A DNA stretch of 64,000 bases from Phytohabitans rumicis (lineage in GTDB: Bacteria > Actinomycetota > Actinomycetes > Mycobacteriales > Micromonosporaceae). Both the position numbers and the translations under genes were made by a program. Under the pieces are notes generated by a model that was given only the letters and a program-made list of their open reading frames with translations, ran no database searches and had not been told where the DNA came from. The stretch is from NCBI RefSeq assembly GCF_011764445.1, contig NZ_BLPG01000001.1, positions 2,356,001 to 2,420,000 on the forward strand, read 5' to 3'. Position 1 is the first letter of the stretch, and each line of letters opens with the position of its first letter. Shown piece by piece: positions 45,545 through 54,739 of the stretch.

Positions 45545-46855
45545 ATGAACCGTCACGCGCGCCGCCGTGCCGCCGGCACGGTCAGCCTGGCGCTCGTCGC
45601 CGCACTGGCCCTGACCGGCTGCGGCAACGACAGCGGCGAGAAGCCATCCGCCCCCGACCCGCACGCGAAGGTCGTCGTCTGGGCCGACGCCACCCGGCTG
45701 CCCATGGTCGAGGCGTACCAGAAGTCCCACCCCGACGCGAAGATCGACCTGACGACCATCCCCAACGAGGCCGGCTACGTCCAGACCAAGGTCCAGCTCG
45801 CCAACCGCTCCGGGCAGGGCTGGCCGGACGTCGTGTTCACCGGCGCCGACGTCGCGGCGCTACAGGCCAAGCCCTACAACTGGGCGGCACCGCTGGACGA
45901 CTACGTCAAGAAGGATGTCGTCGACGGCTTCGCCGCCAGCTCCACCACCAACTGCACCATCGACGGCCACCTCTACTGCCTGCAGAACGACATCGCGCAG
46001 ACCGTGCTCTGGTACGACAAGGGCCTGCTGGACCAGTTCGGCTACACCGTGCCGAAGACCTGGGCGGAGTACCAGCAACTGGGTGCCAAGGTCGCCGCCG
46101 AGCACCCGGGCTACGTCGTCGGCGCGCTGGGCGCGCACGGCATGATGTACACCTACTACCAGGCCAGCGGCTGCCCGCTCAGCGAGGTCAGGTCCGACAC
46201 CGAGGTACGCATCGACGCGCGCGCCCCCGAGTGCACCCGGGTCAACGACCTGCTCCAGCCCATGCTGGACAACGGTTCGGTGTCCCGCCTCGATCCGTTC
46301 GACCCGGCCTTCGTCAAGCTCGGCACGGACCGGAAGCTGCTCATGCTGCCGTTCGCCTCCTGGGCAGGGAACTTCGCGTTCAAGCCGACGTTCAAGACGC
46401 CGCCGGGGCAGCTCTCCGCCGCGCCGATGCCGACCTGGCCGGGCGAGACGGTCGGGTATTCGGGCGCCGTAGGCGGTGGGGTGTGGGTGATGGGCCGGCA
46501 CGCGGCCAACCCGCAGGGCGCTGCCGACCTCATCACCTGGCTGACGACCGACATCGAGCTGCAGAAGGCCCAGCCGACGTACCCCGCCTACCAGCCGGCC
46601 GCGAAGGCGTGGGCCGCGGCCAAGGCGACCGACCCCTACTACGCGGCCGACCCCACGCCGGTGTTCGCCACCCAGGCCGAACTGATTCGCGACAACTGGA
46701 ACTACACCCGCTTCGCGTCGACCCTGACCAACGGATACAACGAATCCGTCGCCAAGGGCATCCAGGACCGCGGCAAGCTGTCCGATCTGCTGCCGGCCTT
46801 CGCCAAGACGCTGGGCCAGGCCGCCGAGGACACCGGCTACACCGTCATCCAATAG
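45545..46855 (+). CDS. Sugar ABC transporter substrate-binding lipoprotein
   Basis: 436 residues. Lipoprotein signal with lipobox ALTGC (Cys 26), then the family 1 solute-binding fold: VVVWADATRLPMVEAYQKSH, GWPDVVFTGADVAALQ, LQNDIAQTVLWYDKGLLDQF, and SWAGNFAFKP. It captures oligosaccharides outside the membrane. First gene of an importer operon with two permeases. No ATPase gene accompanies them, so a shared MsiK-type ATPase encoded elsewhere is presumably used. GAAGGG lies upstream of the ATG. Confidence 0.92.
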   Translation: MNRHARRRAAGTVSLALVAALALTGCGNDSGEKPSAPDPHAKVVVWADATRLPMVEAYQKSHPDAKIDLTTIPNEAGYVQTKVQLANRSGQGWPDVVFTGADVAALQAKPYNWAAPLDDYVKKDVVDGFAASSTTNCTIDGHLYCLQNDIAQTVLWYDKGLLDQFGYTVPKTWAEYQQLGAKVAAEHPGYVVGALGAHGMMYTYYQASGCPLSEVRSDTEVRIDARAPECTRVNDLLQPMLDNGSVSRLDPFDPAFVKLGTDRKLLMLPFASWAGNFAFKPTFKTPPGQLSAAPMPTWPGETVGYSGAVGGGVWVMGRHAANPQGAADLITWLTTDIELQKAQPTYPAYQPAAKAWAAAKATDPYYAADPTPVFATQAELIRDNWNYTRFASTLTNGYNESVAKGIQDRGKLSDLLPAFAKTLGQAAEDTGYTVIQ

Positions 46856-46871
46856 AAGGACGTCGATCAAA

Positions 46872-47756
46872 ATGCATTCCCGGGTACGGCCCGACCGCAC
46901 CGCCCCCTACCTGCTGATCGCGCCGTACGTGCTGTTCCTCGTGCTGTTCGGTGTGGTACCCGCCGCGTACGCCGTCTGGGTGTCCCTGCGAACCCAGGAG
47001 GACACGTTCGCCGGCGCCCGCAACTGGGTCGCGGTGTTCACCGACGAGCGCCTCCTGCCGTCGGTGCAGAACGTCGGGTCGTACCTGGGAATGTGGCTGC
47101 CCACGATGCTCCTGCTGGTAACCGGACTGTCCCTGCTGGCACACCAGCGCGGCGGGCGGGTCTCTCAGGTCAGCCGCTTTCTCTGGTACGTGCCGGGTGC
47201 CGTCACCGGCGCGGCCGCGGCTCTGCTGTGGCTGTTCATGCTCAGCCCCGGGATCAGCCCGTTCTCCCCGCTGCTGGACCTGGCCGGCGTGACGTCCGGC
47301 TCCGACCTGCTGGCCGGGCAGGGCCTGTCGATGGTGCTGACCCTGATGGGCACGATGATCACCGCGGGCGGCTGGATCGTGGTGGTCTACGCGGCGCTCA
47401 ACAGCGTGCCCGAGGAGGTGATCGAGGCGGCGCGCGTCGACGGCGCCGGGCCGTGGCAGGTCGCCTGGCGGGTCAAGGTGCCGCACATCCGCCCGCAGTT
47501 GGCGCTGATGCTCATCTCCAGCTTCGCGTACGGCACCCAGATCTTCGTGGAGCCCCAGGTGCTGCGGTCGGCCTTCCCCAGCCAGGTCAGCCAGACCTGG
47601 TCGGTGAACCAACTCGCCTACTTCTTCGCCACGGAGCGCGGCGACTTCGGCATGGCCGCCGCCCTCTCGCTGCTGCTGCTCGCGGCCGGCCTGCTGGTGG
47701 CGGTGCTGGTCGTCGCCCGCACCGACCTCTACGCCACCGAAGCACGGAAGGGCTGA
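46872..47756 (+). CDS. Sugar ABC transporter permease (MalF/UgpA type)
   Basis: 294 residues, six membrane helices. Starts MHSRVRPDRTAPYLLIAPYV; the EAA loop EVIEAARVDGAGPWQVAWRV (the ATPase docking site) is well conserved. It starts 16 bp after the binding-protein gene and is followed 1 bp later by the second permease, consistent with one operon. Confidence 0.92.
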   Translation: MHSRVRPDRTAPYLLIAPYVLFLVLFGVVPAAYAVWVSLRTQEDTFAGARNWVAVFTDERLLPSVQNVGSYLGMWLPTMLLLVTGLSLLAHQRGGRVSQVSRFLWYVPGAVTGAAAALLWLFMLSPGISPFSPLLDLAGVTSGSDLLAGQGLSMVLTLMGTMITAGGWIVVVYAALNSVPEEVIEAARVDGAGPWQVAWRVKVPHIRPQLALMLISSFAYGTQIFVEPQVLRSAFPSQVSQTWSVNQLAYFFATERGDFGMAAALSLLLLAAGLLVAVLVVARTDLYATEARKG

Positions 47757-47757
47757 C

Positions 47758-48648
47758 ATGACCGTACGGCGATCCCCCGTGACCCGGCGGGCCGGCTCGG
47801 CGGTGGGCACGGTGGTGCTGCTGGTCACCGCCACCGCCTTCGTAATCCCGGTGATCTGGCTGCTGCTGGCGCCGACCCACAGCCGGGCCCGGCTGACCGC
47901 CGGCTCGTCGCTGAGCTTCGGCTCCCTGGACGACCTCGGCCGGGCCTGGACCAACCTGATGTCCTATCAGGACGGTCAGGTGCTGCGCTGGCTGCTCAAC
48001 TCGGTGGGCTACTCGGCAGGCGCGGTACTGCTCGCACTGCTCATGGCCGCCCCGGCGGGCTACGCCCTGGCGATGTACGACTTTCCGGGGCGCCGGGCCG
48101 TGCTCAACGCCACCCTGCTCACGATGATCATCCCGCAGGCGGCGCTGATCCTCCCGCTGTACCTGGAGATGGTGCAGTTCGGCCTCGTCGGCACCGTGTG
48201 GTCGGTGATCCTGCCCAGCGCCTTCTTCCCGTTCGGGGTCTACCTCAGCTACCTCTACTACAACGAGAGCGTGCCCCGCAGCCTGCTCGAGGCCGCCCGC
48301 ATGGACGGCGCGGGCGAGCTGCGGATCTTCTGGTCGCTCGGGCTGCCGCTGGGCCGGCCCGCCCTCGGGCTCATCGGCTTCTTCTGCTTCGTGCAGGCGT
48401 GGAACCAGTACTTCCTGCCGTTCGTGATGTTCTCCAGCGACCACCTGTACAACCTGCAACTGGGGCTGCAGACGCTGATCAGCTCGACCGGGGCGGTCAA
48501 CCCGTCCTACGGCGCCACCACCCTGCCGATCTACCAGCCGGAGGCGGCGCTGGCCGCCATCCTGACCGTGGCCCCGACGCTCGTCGTCTTCGTCGTCGCC
48601 CAGCGCTACCTGCGGGCCGGCCAGGTTCGCGGCGCCGTGAAGGGCTGA
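47758..48648 (+). CDS. Sugar ABC transporter permease (MalG/UgpE type)
   Basis: 296 residues, six membrane helices. EAA loop: SLLEAARMDGAGELRIFWSL followed by GLPLGRPA. Partner of the preceding permease. Together with the binding protein they import a glycan fragment, probably that produced by the divergently encoded beta-helix enzyme, since the three operator-like sites link both operons. Confidence 0.92.
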   Translation: MTVRRSPVTRRAGSAVGTVVLLVTATAFVIPVIWLLLAPTHSRARLTAGSSLSFGSLDDLGRAWTNLMSYQDGQVLRWLLNSVGYSAGAVLLALLMAAPAGYALAMYDFPGRRAVLNATLLTMIIPQAALILPLYLEMVQFGLVGTVWSVILPSAFFPFGVYLSYLYYNESVPRSLLEAARMDGAGELRIFWSLGLPLGRPALGLIGFFCFVQAWNQYFLPFVMFSSDHLYNLQLGLQTLISSTGAVNPSYGATTLPIYQPEAALAAILTVAPTLVVFVVAQRYLRAGQVRGAVKG

Positions 48649-48797
48649 TCGTCCCGGTCACCCGACAGTCCTCGGGCGCGTCGACGGAACTGTTTGTGAA
48701 TCGTGCGCCCGGCTTTCGTTCAGTGGCCGTCAAGTACCCAGATCTACGCTGACCGCGATCACTGTTGAGCAGGCCAGATGTTGAAGGGTATACGTTG

Positions 48798-49595
48798 ATG
48801 ACGACGACTCGCCGCACGTTGCTGGCCGGATCCGCGGCGATCGCGGCTGGCGCCGCACTCGAAGCGCCCGCCGCGCAGGCACACAACCGATCTGGCGGCA
48901 AGCAAAAGCCCACTGTGGTACTCGTGCACGGCGCGTTCGCCGACGCCTCCGGCTGGAACGGCGTCGCCGCACAGCTCATCCGCGACGGCTACCCGGTCAT
49001 CGCCCCGCCGAACCCGCTGCGCGGCGTGGCCGCCGACTCCGCCTACCTGGCCAGCATCCTGGCCACGCTGGGCGGCCCGCTCATCCTCGCCGCGCACTCC
49101 TACGGCGGCATCGTCGTCACGAACGCCGCGACCGGCAACGCGAACGTCAAGGCGCTGGTCTACGTGGCCGCGTTCGCACCGGATCAGGGTGAGACGTTGC
49201 TGGGCCTGCAGACGACGTACCCGGGAAGCAGGCTGAACGAGGCGGCGCTGGACTTTCGTCCCTACGGTGCGGGCCTCGTGGATGGCTACATCAAGCGTGA
49301 GGTCTTCCGCGATGTATTCGCCGGCGACGTGCCCAGGTCGACCACCGACCTGATGTGGGCCGGCCAGCGGCCGGCCGACGCCCGAACCCTCGGGGAGCCG
49401 TCCGGCGCCCCGGCCTGGAAGACCATTCCGTCCTGGTACCTCGTGGCCCGCAACGACCAGGTGCTGCCCGCCGCGGCGCAGCGGTTCATGGCACAGCGCG
49501 CCGGCGCCCAGGTCCGGGAGGTCGGTGCCTCGCACATCGCGATGATCTCGCAGCCCGCCGTGACAGCCGAGCTCATCAAGCGCGCCGCGCGCTGA
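48798..49595 (+). CDS. Tat-exported alpha/beta hydrolase
   Basis: 265 residues. A twin-Arg signal (TTTRRTLLAGSAAIAAGAAL) is followed by an alpha/beta hydrolase core: TVVLVHGAFADASGWNGVAA, nucleophile elbow AAHSYGGIV (Ser), Asp in SWYLVARNDQVLP and His in VREVGASHIAMIS. The closest general type is the secreted EstC/haloperoxidase-like hydrolase group common in actinomycetes. It lies 21 bp before the MMPL gene and is probably co-transcribed. A GTG-type extension to 48765 is possible, but the ATG has GAAGGG upstream and starts the signal cleanly. Confidence 0.88.
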   Translation: MTTTRRTLLAGSAAIAAGAALEAPAAQAHNRSGGKQKPTVVLVHGAFADASGWNGVAAQLIRDGYPVIAPPNPLRGVAADSAYLASILATLGGPLILAAHSYGGIVVTNAATGNANVKALVYVAAFAPDQGETLLGLQTTYPGSRLNEAALDFRPYGAGLVDGYIKREVFRDVFAGDVPRSTTDLMWAGQRPADARTLGEPSGAPAWKTIPSWYLVARNDQVLPAAAQRFMAQRAGAQVREVGASHIAMISQPAVTAELIKRAAR

Positions 49596-49616
49596 CGAGA
49601 CCGTGGAGGGGCAGCG

Positions 49617-51797
49617 ATGTTCGAGCGGTTGGGGCGGACGATGGTCCGCCGCCGGTGGTGGGTCGTCAGCCTGGCCCTGGCCTTCATGGCGTTCGGCGGC
49701 GTCTGGGGTACGCAGGTCTTCGGCGCGTTGACCACCGAAGGGTTCGACGACCCGGCCAGCGAGAGTTCCCGTGCGGTCGAACGCGCCGAGGCGACACTGG
49801 GCCGGACCGGCAACGACGTGGTGGTGCTCTACAGCAGCCCTACCATGACCGTCGACGACCCGGCGTTCCAGCGGGCCGTCACCGAGACGCTCGACGCGCT
49901 CCCGGACGGCGTGGTGGCCGGGGCCGTCACCTATTGGAGCACCACCAGCCCGGCCCTGATCAGCCACGACCGGCACGCCACCTACGCGGTGCTGACCCTG
50001 GCCGGCGACGACGAGACGCAGCGCGGCGAAGCACTGGAGCAGATCGAGGACGAACTGGCCGCACCCGGCCTGCAGACCCAGGTCGGCGGCATCACCGCGG
50101 TCAGCCGCGACATCGGCGAGCAGGTCGCGGCGGACATCGCCCTCGCCGAGACGATCTCCATACCGGTCCTGCTCGTGCTCCTGGTGCTCGTCTTCGGCAG
50201 CTTGGCCGCGGCCAGCCTGCCGCTCGCGATCGGCGGCCTGGCCATCCTCGGGGCGTTCACCGCGCTACGCGGGATGAGCTACCTGACCGACGTCTCGGTC
50301 TTCTCCATCAACGTGGTGACGATCCTCGGGCTGGGCCTCGCGATCGACTACGGCCTGTTCATGGTCGGCCGGTTCCGGGAAGAGATCGCCCGCGGGCTCG
50401 GCGTCGAGGACGCGGTCGCCCGCACGATGGCCACCGCCGGTCGTACCGTCGCGGTCTCCGGCGTCACCGTCGCGGTCTCCCTCGCAGGACTGCTGATCTT
50501 CCCGATGACCTTCCTGCGCTCGATGGGCCTCGGCGGCCTGTCCGCGGTCGTGGTGGCGATGGTGGCCGCGCTGACCGTGCTACCCGCCCTGCTCGCCATC
50601 CTCGGCCCCCGGGTGGAGGCACTCTCGGTGCGGCGACTGCTCCGCCGCCCGCCGCGGTCGGCTCCCGTAGCGGGCGAGATCGCGCACGGATTCTGGTACC
50701 GCCTCGCGCACAGCATCATGCGCCGCCCGATCCTCTACACGGTCGGGGTACTCGCGATCCTGCTGCTGGCCGCCGCGCCGTTCCTGCGCGTCGAGTTCGG
50801 CGGCATCGACCCCAGAGTGCTCCCGGCCGGCACGCAGAGCCGCGTGGTCTCCGAAACCGTCGACCGCGACTTCGTCCAGAACAGCCAGCTACCGATCGAG
50901 GCGATCGTGACCTCGTCCGACCCGGCCGGTCTGGAGCGCTACGTCGCCGCCGTCCGGACCGTCGACGGGGTGACCGGGGCCGAGGTCACCGGCCAGTCCG
51001 GCGACGCCGCCCGGGTCACGATCACCTACCAGAGCGACCCCATATCGGCGCAGGCGCGCGACCTGGTGAGCCGGGTCCGGGCCGTACCGGCACCACCCGG
51101 CGGCGAGGTGCTGGTCGGTGGCCTGACCGCCCGGCTGGCCGACCAGCTCGACACCGTGGGCGATCTACTGCCCTGGATGGCGCTGATCATCGTCGGCGCC
51201 ACGTTGGTCCTGCTGTTCCTCGCCTTCGGCTCGGTCGTACTGCCGATCAAGGCGATCGTGATGAACATCCTGTCGCTCGGCGCCTCGTTCGGCGCGCTGG
51301 TCCTGATCTTCCAGGACGGCCACCTGTCCGGCCTGCTGAACTTCACCTCCACCGGAACGCTGGAGGCGACCCAACCGATCCTCGTGCTCGCCGTCGTGTT
51401 CGGACTGTCGATGGACTACGAGGTCTTCCTGATGTCCCGGATCCGCGAAGAGTACGACCGCACCGGCGACAACACCGCGGCGGTCGCGGTCGGACTGCAA
51501 CGCAGCGGCCGGATCATCACCAGCGCCGCCCTGCTCATCCTGGTCGTCATCGGGCTGTTCTCCATCTCCGGAATCACGTTCATCAAACTCATCGGCGTGG
51601 CCCTGCTCATCGCGATCCTGGTCGACGCCACCGTCGTCCGGGCCTTGCTGGTACCGGCCACCATGCGCCTGCTCGGCAACGCGAACTGGTGGGCACCGGC
51701 GCCACTGCGACGCTTCTACGCCCGCCACGGGCTCCGTGAAACGGAGGACCCGCCCCCGCCGGCGCCAGACCTCCGTCTCTCCCGAGCCCATACTTGA
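49617..51797 (+). CDS. MMPL/RND family transporter (second)
   Basis: 726 residues with the same layout as the gene at 5383-7566: LGLGLAIDYGLFMVGRFREE in the first bundle and VFGLSMDYEVFLMSRIREEY in the second, both proton-relay motifs. ATG preceded by GGAGGGG. It lies in a probable operon with the Tat-exported hydrolase upstream and the DUF4188 gene 10 bp downstream. Likely exports a lipid or small hydrophobic molecule. Confidence 0.92.
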   Translation: MFERLGRTMVRRRWWVVSLALAFMAFGGVWGTQVFGALTTEGFDDPASESSRAVERAEATLGRTGNDVVVLYSSPTMTVDDPAFQRAVTETLDALPDGVVAGAVTYWSTTSPALISHDRHATYAVLTLAGDDETQRGEALEQIEDELAAPGLQTQVGGITAVSRDIGEQVAADIALAETISIPVLLVLLVLVFGSLAAASLPLAIGGLAILGAFTALRGMSYLTDVSVFSINVVTILGLGLAIDYGLFMVGRFREEIARGLGVEDAVARTMATAGRTVAVSGVTVAVSLAGLLIFPMTFLRSMGLGGLSAVVVAMVAALTVLPALLAILGPRVEALSVRRLLRRPPRSAPVAGEIAHGFWYRLAHSIMRRPILYTVGVLAILLLAAAPFLRVEFGGIDPRVLPAGTQSRVVSETVDRDFVQNSQLPIEAIVTSSDPAGLERYVAAVRTVDGVTGAEVTGQSGDAARVTITYQSDPISAQARDLVSRVRAVPAPPGGEVLVGGLTARLADQLDTVGDLLPWMALIIVGATLVLLFLAFGSVVLPIKAIVMNILSLGASFGALVLIFQDGHLSGLLNFTSTGTLEATQPILVLAVVFGLSMDYEVFLMSRIREEYDRTGDNTAAVAVGLQRSGRIITSAALLILVVIGLFSISGITFIKLIGVALLIAILVDATVVRALLVPATMRLLGNANWWAPAPLRRFYARHGLRETEDPPPPAPDLRLSRAHT

Positions 51798-51807
51798 GGA
51801 GCCTGAG

Positions 51808-52314
51808 ATGCCGACCCGAGTGACCCGGCAGACCGTGGACCTGTCCGCCTACCCAGACCTGCTGGTCCTGTACCTCGGCATGCGGGTGAACCGCCTGTAT
51901 GGGATCCGGACCTTCATGAGTTTCGGACGGAAGATCCGTGAGTCGGTCGCGGACAAACCCGACGGGCTGCTGCTGCACGAGCCCGTGTACTACTCGATCT
52001 TCCCGATGAACATGGGCATGCGCCAGTACTGGCGCGACCTGCCCTCGCTGCTCGCCTACGCCCGGTCGGAGCCGCATCGGCAATGGTGGCTGGGCTTCCT
52101 ACAGGACTCCGGCGGCACCGGCTTCTGGCACGAGACGTACTCAGCCAGGGGCGGAATGGAGGCCGTCTACGACGACGTACCCAAGCCGCTCGGCTTTGGA
52201 CGGTTCGCTGGGATCCAGCGCGCTCGTGGACCCATGTTCGGCTCCGCGGCCCGCCTGGGACGCTCCGACGGTGGCATCCCAGCCGTCTCCGAGACGGACC
52301 TCTACGGGTCCTAA
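51808..52314 (+). CDS. DUF4188 family protein
   Basis: 168 residues. Conserved blocks MGMRQYWRDLPSLLAYARSE, PHRQWWLGFLQDSGGTGFWH and ETYSARGGMEAVYDDVPKPL match DUF4188, a group related to phenylacetaldoxime dehydratase/heme-type monooxygenases whose activity is mostly untested. His in FWHETY could be a heme ligand. GAGGAG ribosome site. Sits between the MMPL exporter and the FAD oxidoreductase and probably shares their operon. Confidence 0.85.
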   Translation: MPTRVTRQTVDLSAYPDLLVLYLGMRVNRLYGIRTFMSFGRKIRESVADKPDGLLLHEPVYYSIFPMNMGMRQYWRDLPSLLAYARSEPHRQWWLGFLQDSGGTGFWHETYSARGGMEAVYDDVPKPLGFGRFAGIQRARGPMFGSAARLGRSDGGIPAVSETDLYGS

Positions 52315-52325
52315 AGGGCAGCCAC

Positions 52326-53948
52326 GTGAACGACGGTGCGGCGCCGCGCGGGCCGGTCCTGGACGACGAGCAGTTCCGCCGGCTCGCCGAGTACGGCGAG
52401 GTGGAGCACGCCGAGGTCGGCCGGGACCTGTTCACGTCCGGCGACGACTCCTACGACTTCTTCCTGCTCCAGTCGGCCACTGTGGACATCGTCCGGGACG
52501 CGACGGCGATCGAGCCGGAGCGTCTGATCTACCACGGTGGCCCCGGCGACTTCCTCGGCGAGCTCAACCTGCTGACCGGCCAGCACGTCTACCTGACCGC
52601 CCGGGTCGTGTCCGCCGGGACAGTCGTCCGGATCGGCGCGTCGATGCTGCGCCGGGCCCTGGCCGAGCAGGTCGACATCGCCGACATCCTCATCGAGGCG
52701 TTCCGGGAACGGCGCGAGGTCATCCGCGCGGCGGCCGGCAACGCCCTGGAACTCGTCGGCCGGCCGGACGCCGCGCAGACGCTGGAGTTGCGCACCTACG
52801 TGACGCAACTGCTCCTGCCGCACACCTGGTTCGACGCCGCCTCGCACTCCGGCCGCTCGCTGATGAGACTGGCCGGGCTCGGCGAGGACGACCTTCCGGC
52901 CGCGATGGTCAACAGTTCGGTGCTGCCGCGCGCCACACCCAGAACCGTTGCCGAGGCGCTCGGTCTCACCTACCGGGCCGACGGACGCCCGGTCGATCTC
53001 GTCGTCGTCGGCGCCGGCCCGGCAGGTCTGGCCGCCGCCGTGTACGGGGCGTCCGAGGGCCTCGCCACCGTCCTGCTGGACCGCACCGGGCTCGGCGGCC
53101 AAGCCGCCAAGAGCGCCCGCATCGAAAACTACCTAGGCTTCCCGCACGGGATCAGCGGCGAAAACCTCACCCGGCTGGCGATGATCCAAGCGCTCAAATT
53201 CGGCGTACGAATCCACTCGCCCTGCGCCGTAGCCGGCCTCGACCTCTCCGACGACCAACGGCCAGCCGTCCTGCTGGAAGACGGCACACGTATCCAGTGC
53301 CGCGCGGTGATCGCCGCGACCGGCGCGCACTACCGACGCCTCGACATCCCACAATGGACAACCTTCGAAAAGTCCGGCTGCATCCGGTACGCGGCAACCG
53401 AACTGGACGTCCGAGGCTACGAAAATCAGCCGGTGACAGTCGTCGGAGGAGCCAACTCGGCCGGGCAGGCGGCGCTATCCCTCGCAGCCCGCGGCGCGAC
53501 GGTCGATCTGATCATCCGCGGCACCGACCTCGGAGTCCGGATGTCGTCCTACCTCACCGACCGGATCCAGGCACATACCCGGATCCAGGTCCACACCAGC
53601 AGCACGGTCCGCGAACTGGCCGGCGACGACACCCTCACGTCAATCGTCGCCGAGCGATCCGGCGGGCGCCAGCACCGGCTGGACAGCCGCGCACTGTTCT
53701 GCTTCATCGGCGCCGACCCGGTCTCGGACTGGCTCGCCGGCGTGGCCAAGGACAACGACCGCTTCATCCTCACCGACAGCCGGCTGCCCGCCAGATCCTC
53801 CGGCACTCCCCTACCGTTCCAAACAAGCGCACCCCGAGTCTTCGCCGCCGGCGACCTCCGCTCAGGCTCGACGAAACGGGTGGCCACCGCAGTCGGCGAC
53901 GGCGCGAGCGCAGTCTCCTCCGTCCACGCCGCACTCGCCACCGACTGA
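52326..53948 (+). CDS. Cyclic-nucleotide-domain/thioredoxin-reductase-like FAD oxidoreductase
   Basis: 540 residues. An N-terminal cNMP-binding fold (about 1-135: PGDFLGELNLLTGQHVYLTA) joins a thioredoxin-reductase-like half: FAD P-loop VVVGAGPAGLAAAVYGASEG, GLGGQAAKSARIENYLGFPH, NADPH P-loop VVGGANSAGQAALSLAARGA, and ending SGSTKRVATAVGDGA. The active-site CxxC of true thioredoxin reductase is absent; only GCIRYAAT remains. So it is more likely an NADPH-linked oxidoreductase regulated by a ligand than a disulfide reductase. Start GTG at 52326, 11 bp after the DUF4188 stop. Confidence 0.88.
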   Translation: MNDGAAPRGPVLDDEQFRRLAEYGEVEHAEVGRDLFTSGDDSYDFFLLQSATVDIVRDATAIEPERLIYHGGPGDFLGELNLLTGQHVYLTARVVSAGTVVRIGASMLRRALAEQVDIADILIEAFRERREVIRAAAGNALELVGRPDAAQTLELRTYVTQLLLPHTWFDAASHSGRSLMRLAGLGEDDLPAAMVNSSVLPRATPRTVAEALGLTYRADGRPVDLVVVGAGPAGLAAAVYGASEGLATVLLDRTGLGGQAAKSARIENYLGFPHGISGENLTRLAMIQALKFGVRIHSPCAVAGLDLSDDQRPAVLLEDGTRIQCRAVIAATGAHYRRLDIPQWTTFEKSGCIRYAATELDVRGYENQPVTVVGGANSAGQAALSLAARGATVDLIIRGTDLGVRMSSYLTDRIQAHTRIQVHTSSTVRELAGDDTLTSIVAERSGGRQHRLDSRALFCFIGADPVSDWLAGVAKDNDRFILTDSRLPARSSGTPLPFQTSAPRVFAAGDLRSGSTKRVATAVGDGASAVSSVHAALATD

Positions 53949-53973
53949 CATCTAGGCGAAGCTCGGGTGCGCA

Positions 53974-54513
53974 TCAAGGGCTGTCCGGCGTGCAGACCGA
54001 ACAGGTTTCGGAGCCGTCCCAGCCAGGCCAGCCAAAGGTTGATGGGGCAAGGGCGGTAGAACCAAGTTCTCGCCGTACCGCCGCCCGGTAAGCCCATACG
54101 GCGGCCAGGTAAGGGTGGTACGCCTCGTGGAACTCGGCGGAGGTCATCTTGGCACCGTTGCCGACTGCACGACGGAGCGCGCGAAGGCGCTCAAACATGG
54201 TTTGCCCGGTCGCAGTCACCGCAGGCGTGCCGTCGATGAACAGCCGCTCCCGGGCTTCGTAGATGCCGGCCTCGGTAAGTGCCGCCCGGCTGCGCTGTTC
54301 CTGGTCGGTACCTGAGTCGTTGTGCTCGGCGAGCTGCCTCAGCCTCGTGTGGCAGAGGCCAGCGGCCACGATGAAGTCGACATAGAGGTCCCGGCGACGC
54401 TGTCGCCGGCTGCTGTCGACCTCGTTGCGATGCCGGAGTCGGTCTGCAAGGACGGTCCCGGTGAAGGCGATTGCGGCGCCGCCGATGGTCGCCACGAGGG
54501 GTAGCCAGGTCAC
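53974..54513 (-). CDS. Hypothetical membrane-anchored protein
   Basis: About 179 residues. GTG at 54513 gives VTWLPLVATIGGAAIAFTGT, a single N-terminal membrane helix, then a cytoplasmic helical domain with many Arg (ADRLRHRNEVDSSRRQRRRD). The final segment has two cysteines (GSETCSVCTPDSP). The plan resembles many actinobacterial hypotheticals of unknown role. Convergent with the FAD oxidoreductase gene. The open frame extends to 54585 but without a good start. Confidence 0.65.
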   Translation of the reverse strand: MTWLPLVATIGGAAIAFTGTVLADRLRHRNEVDSSRRQRRRDLYVDFIVAAGLCHTRLRQLAEHNDSGTDQEQRSRAALTEAGIYEARERLFIDGTPAVTATGQTMFERLRALRRAVGNGAKMTSAEFHEAYHPYLAAVWAYRAAVRRELGSTALAPSTFGWPGWDGSETCSVCTPDSP

Positions 54514-54617
54514 GCGTCGATGGTGCGACAGCCCCGCCACAAGCGATGGTGGCTGTAGATCCCGAACGAGACAAAGAGAGGGCATATCCGTCGATGGACA
54601 ATGCCCTCTGACCTGGG

Positions 54618-54689
54618 TGGGCGATACTGGGATCGAACCAGTGACCTCTTCGGTGTGAACGAAGCGCTCTCCCGCTGAGCTAATCGCCC
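54618..54689 (-). tRNA. tRNA-Val (CAC anticodon)
   Basis: On the minus strand the acceptor arms GGGCGAT and ATCGCCC pair, the D-arm reads TAGCTCAGCGGGAGAGC, the anticodon loop TTCACAC gives CAC (reads GUG), and the T-arm is CTGGTTCGATCCCAG. Discriminator A; the CCA end is not encoded. 72 nt without CCA. No direct repeats suggesting an integrated element were seen near it. Confidence 0.96.
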
Positions 54690-54739
54690 TCAGCGCGGAC
54701 GACTGTACCTGATCCGGTCCCCGGGGCGCACCTTTGGGG

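Noticed and set aside
54618-54689. tRNA-Val as an integration site
   Set aside because: No integrase, no direct repeat of the tRNA 3' end and no change of composition on either side.
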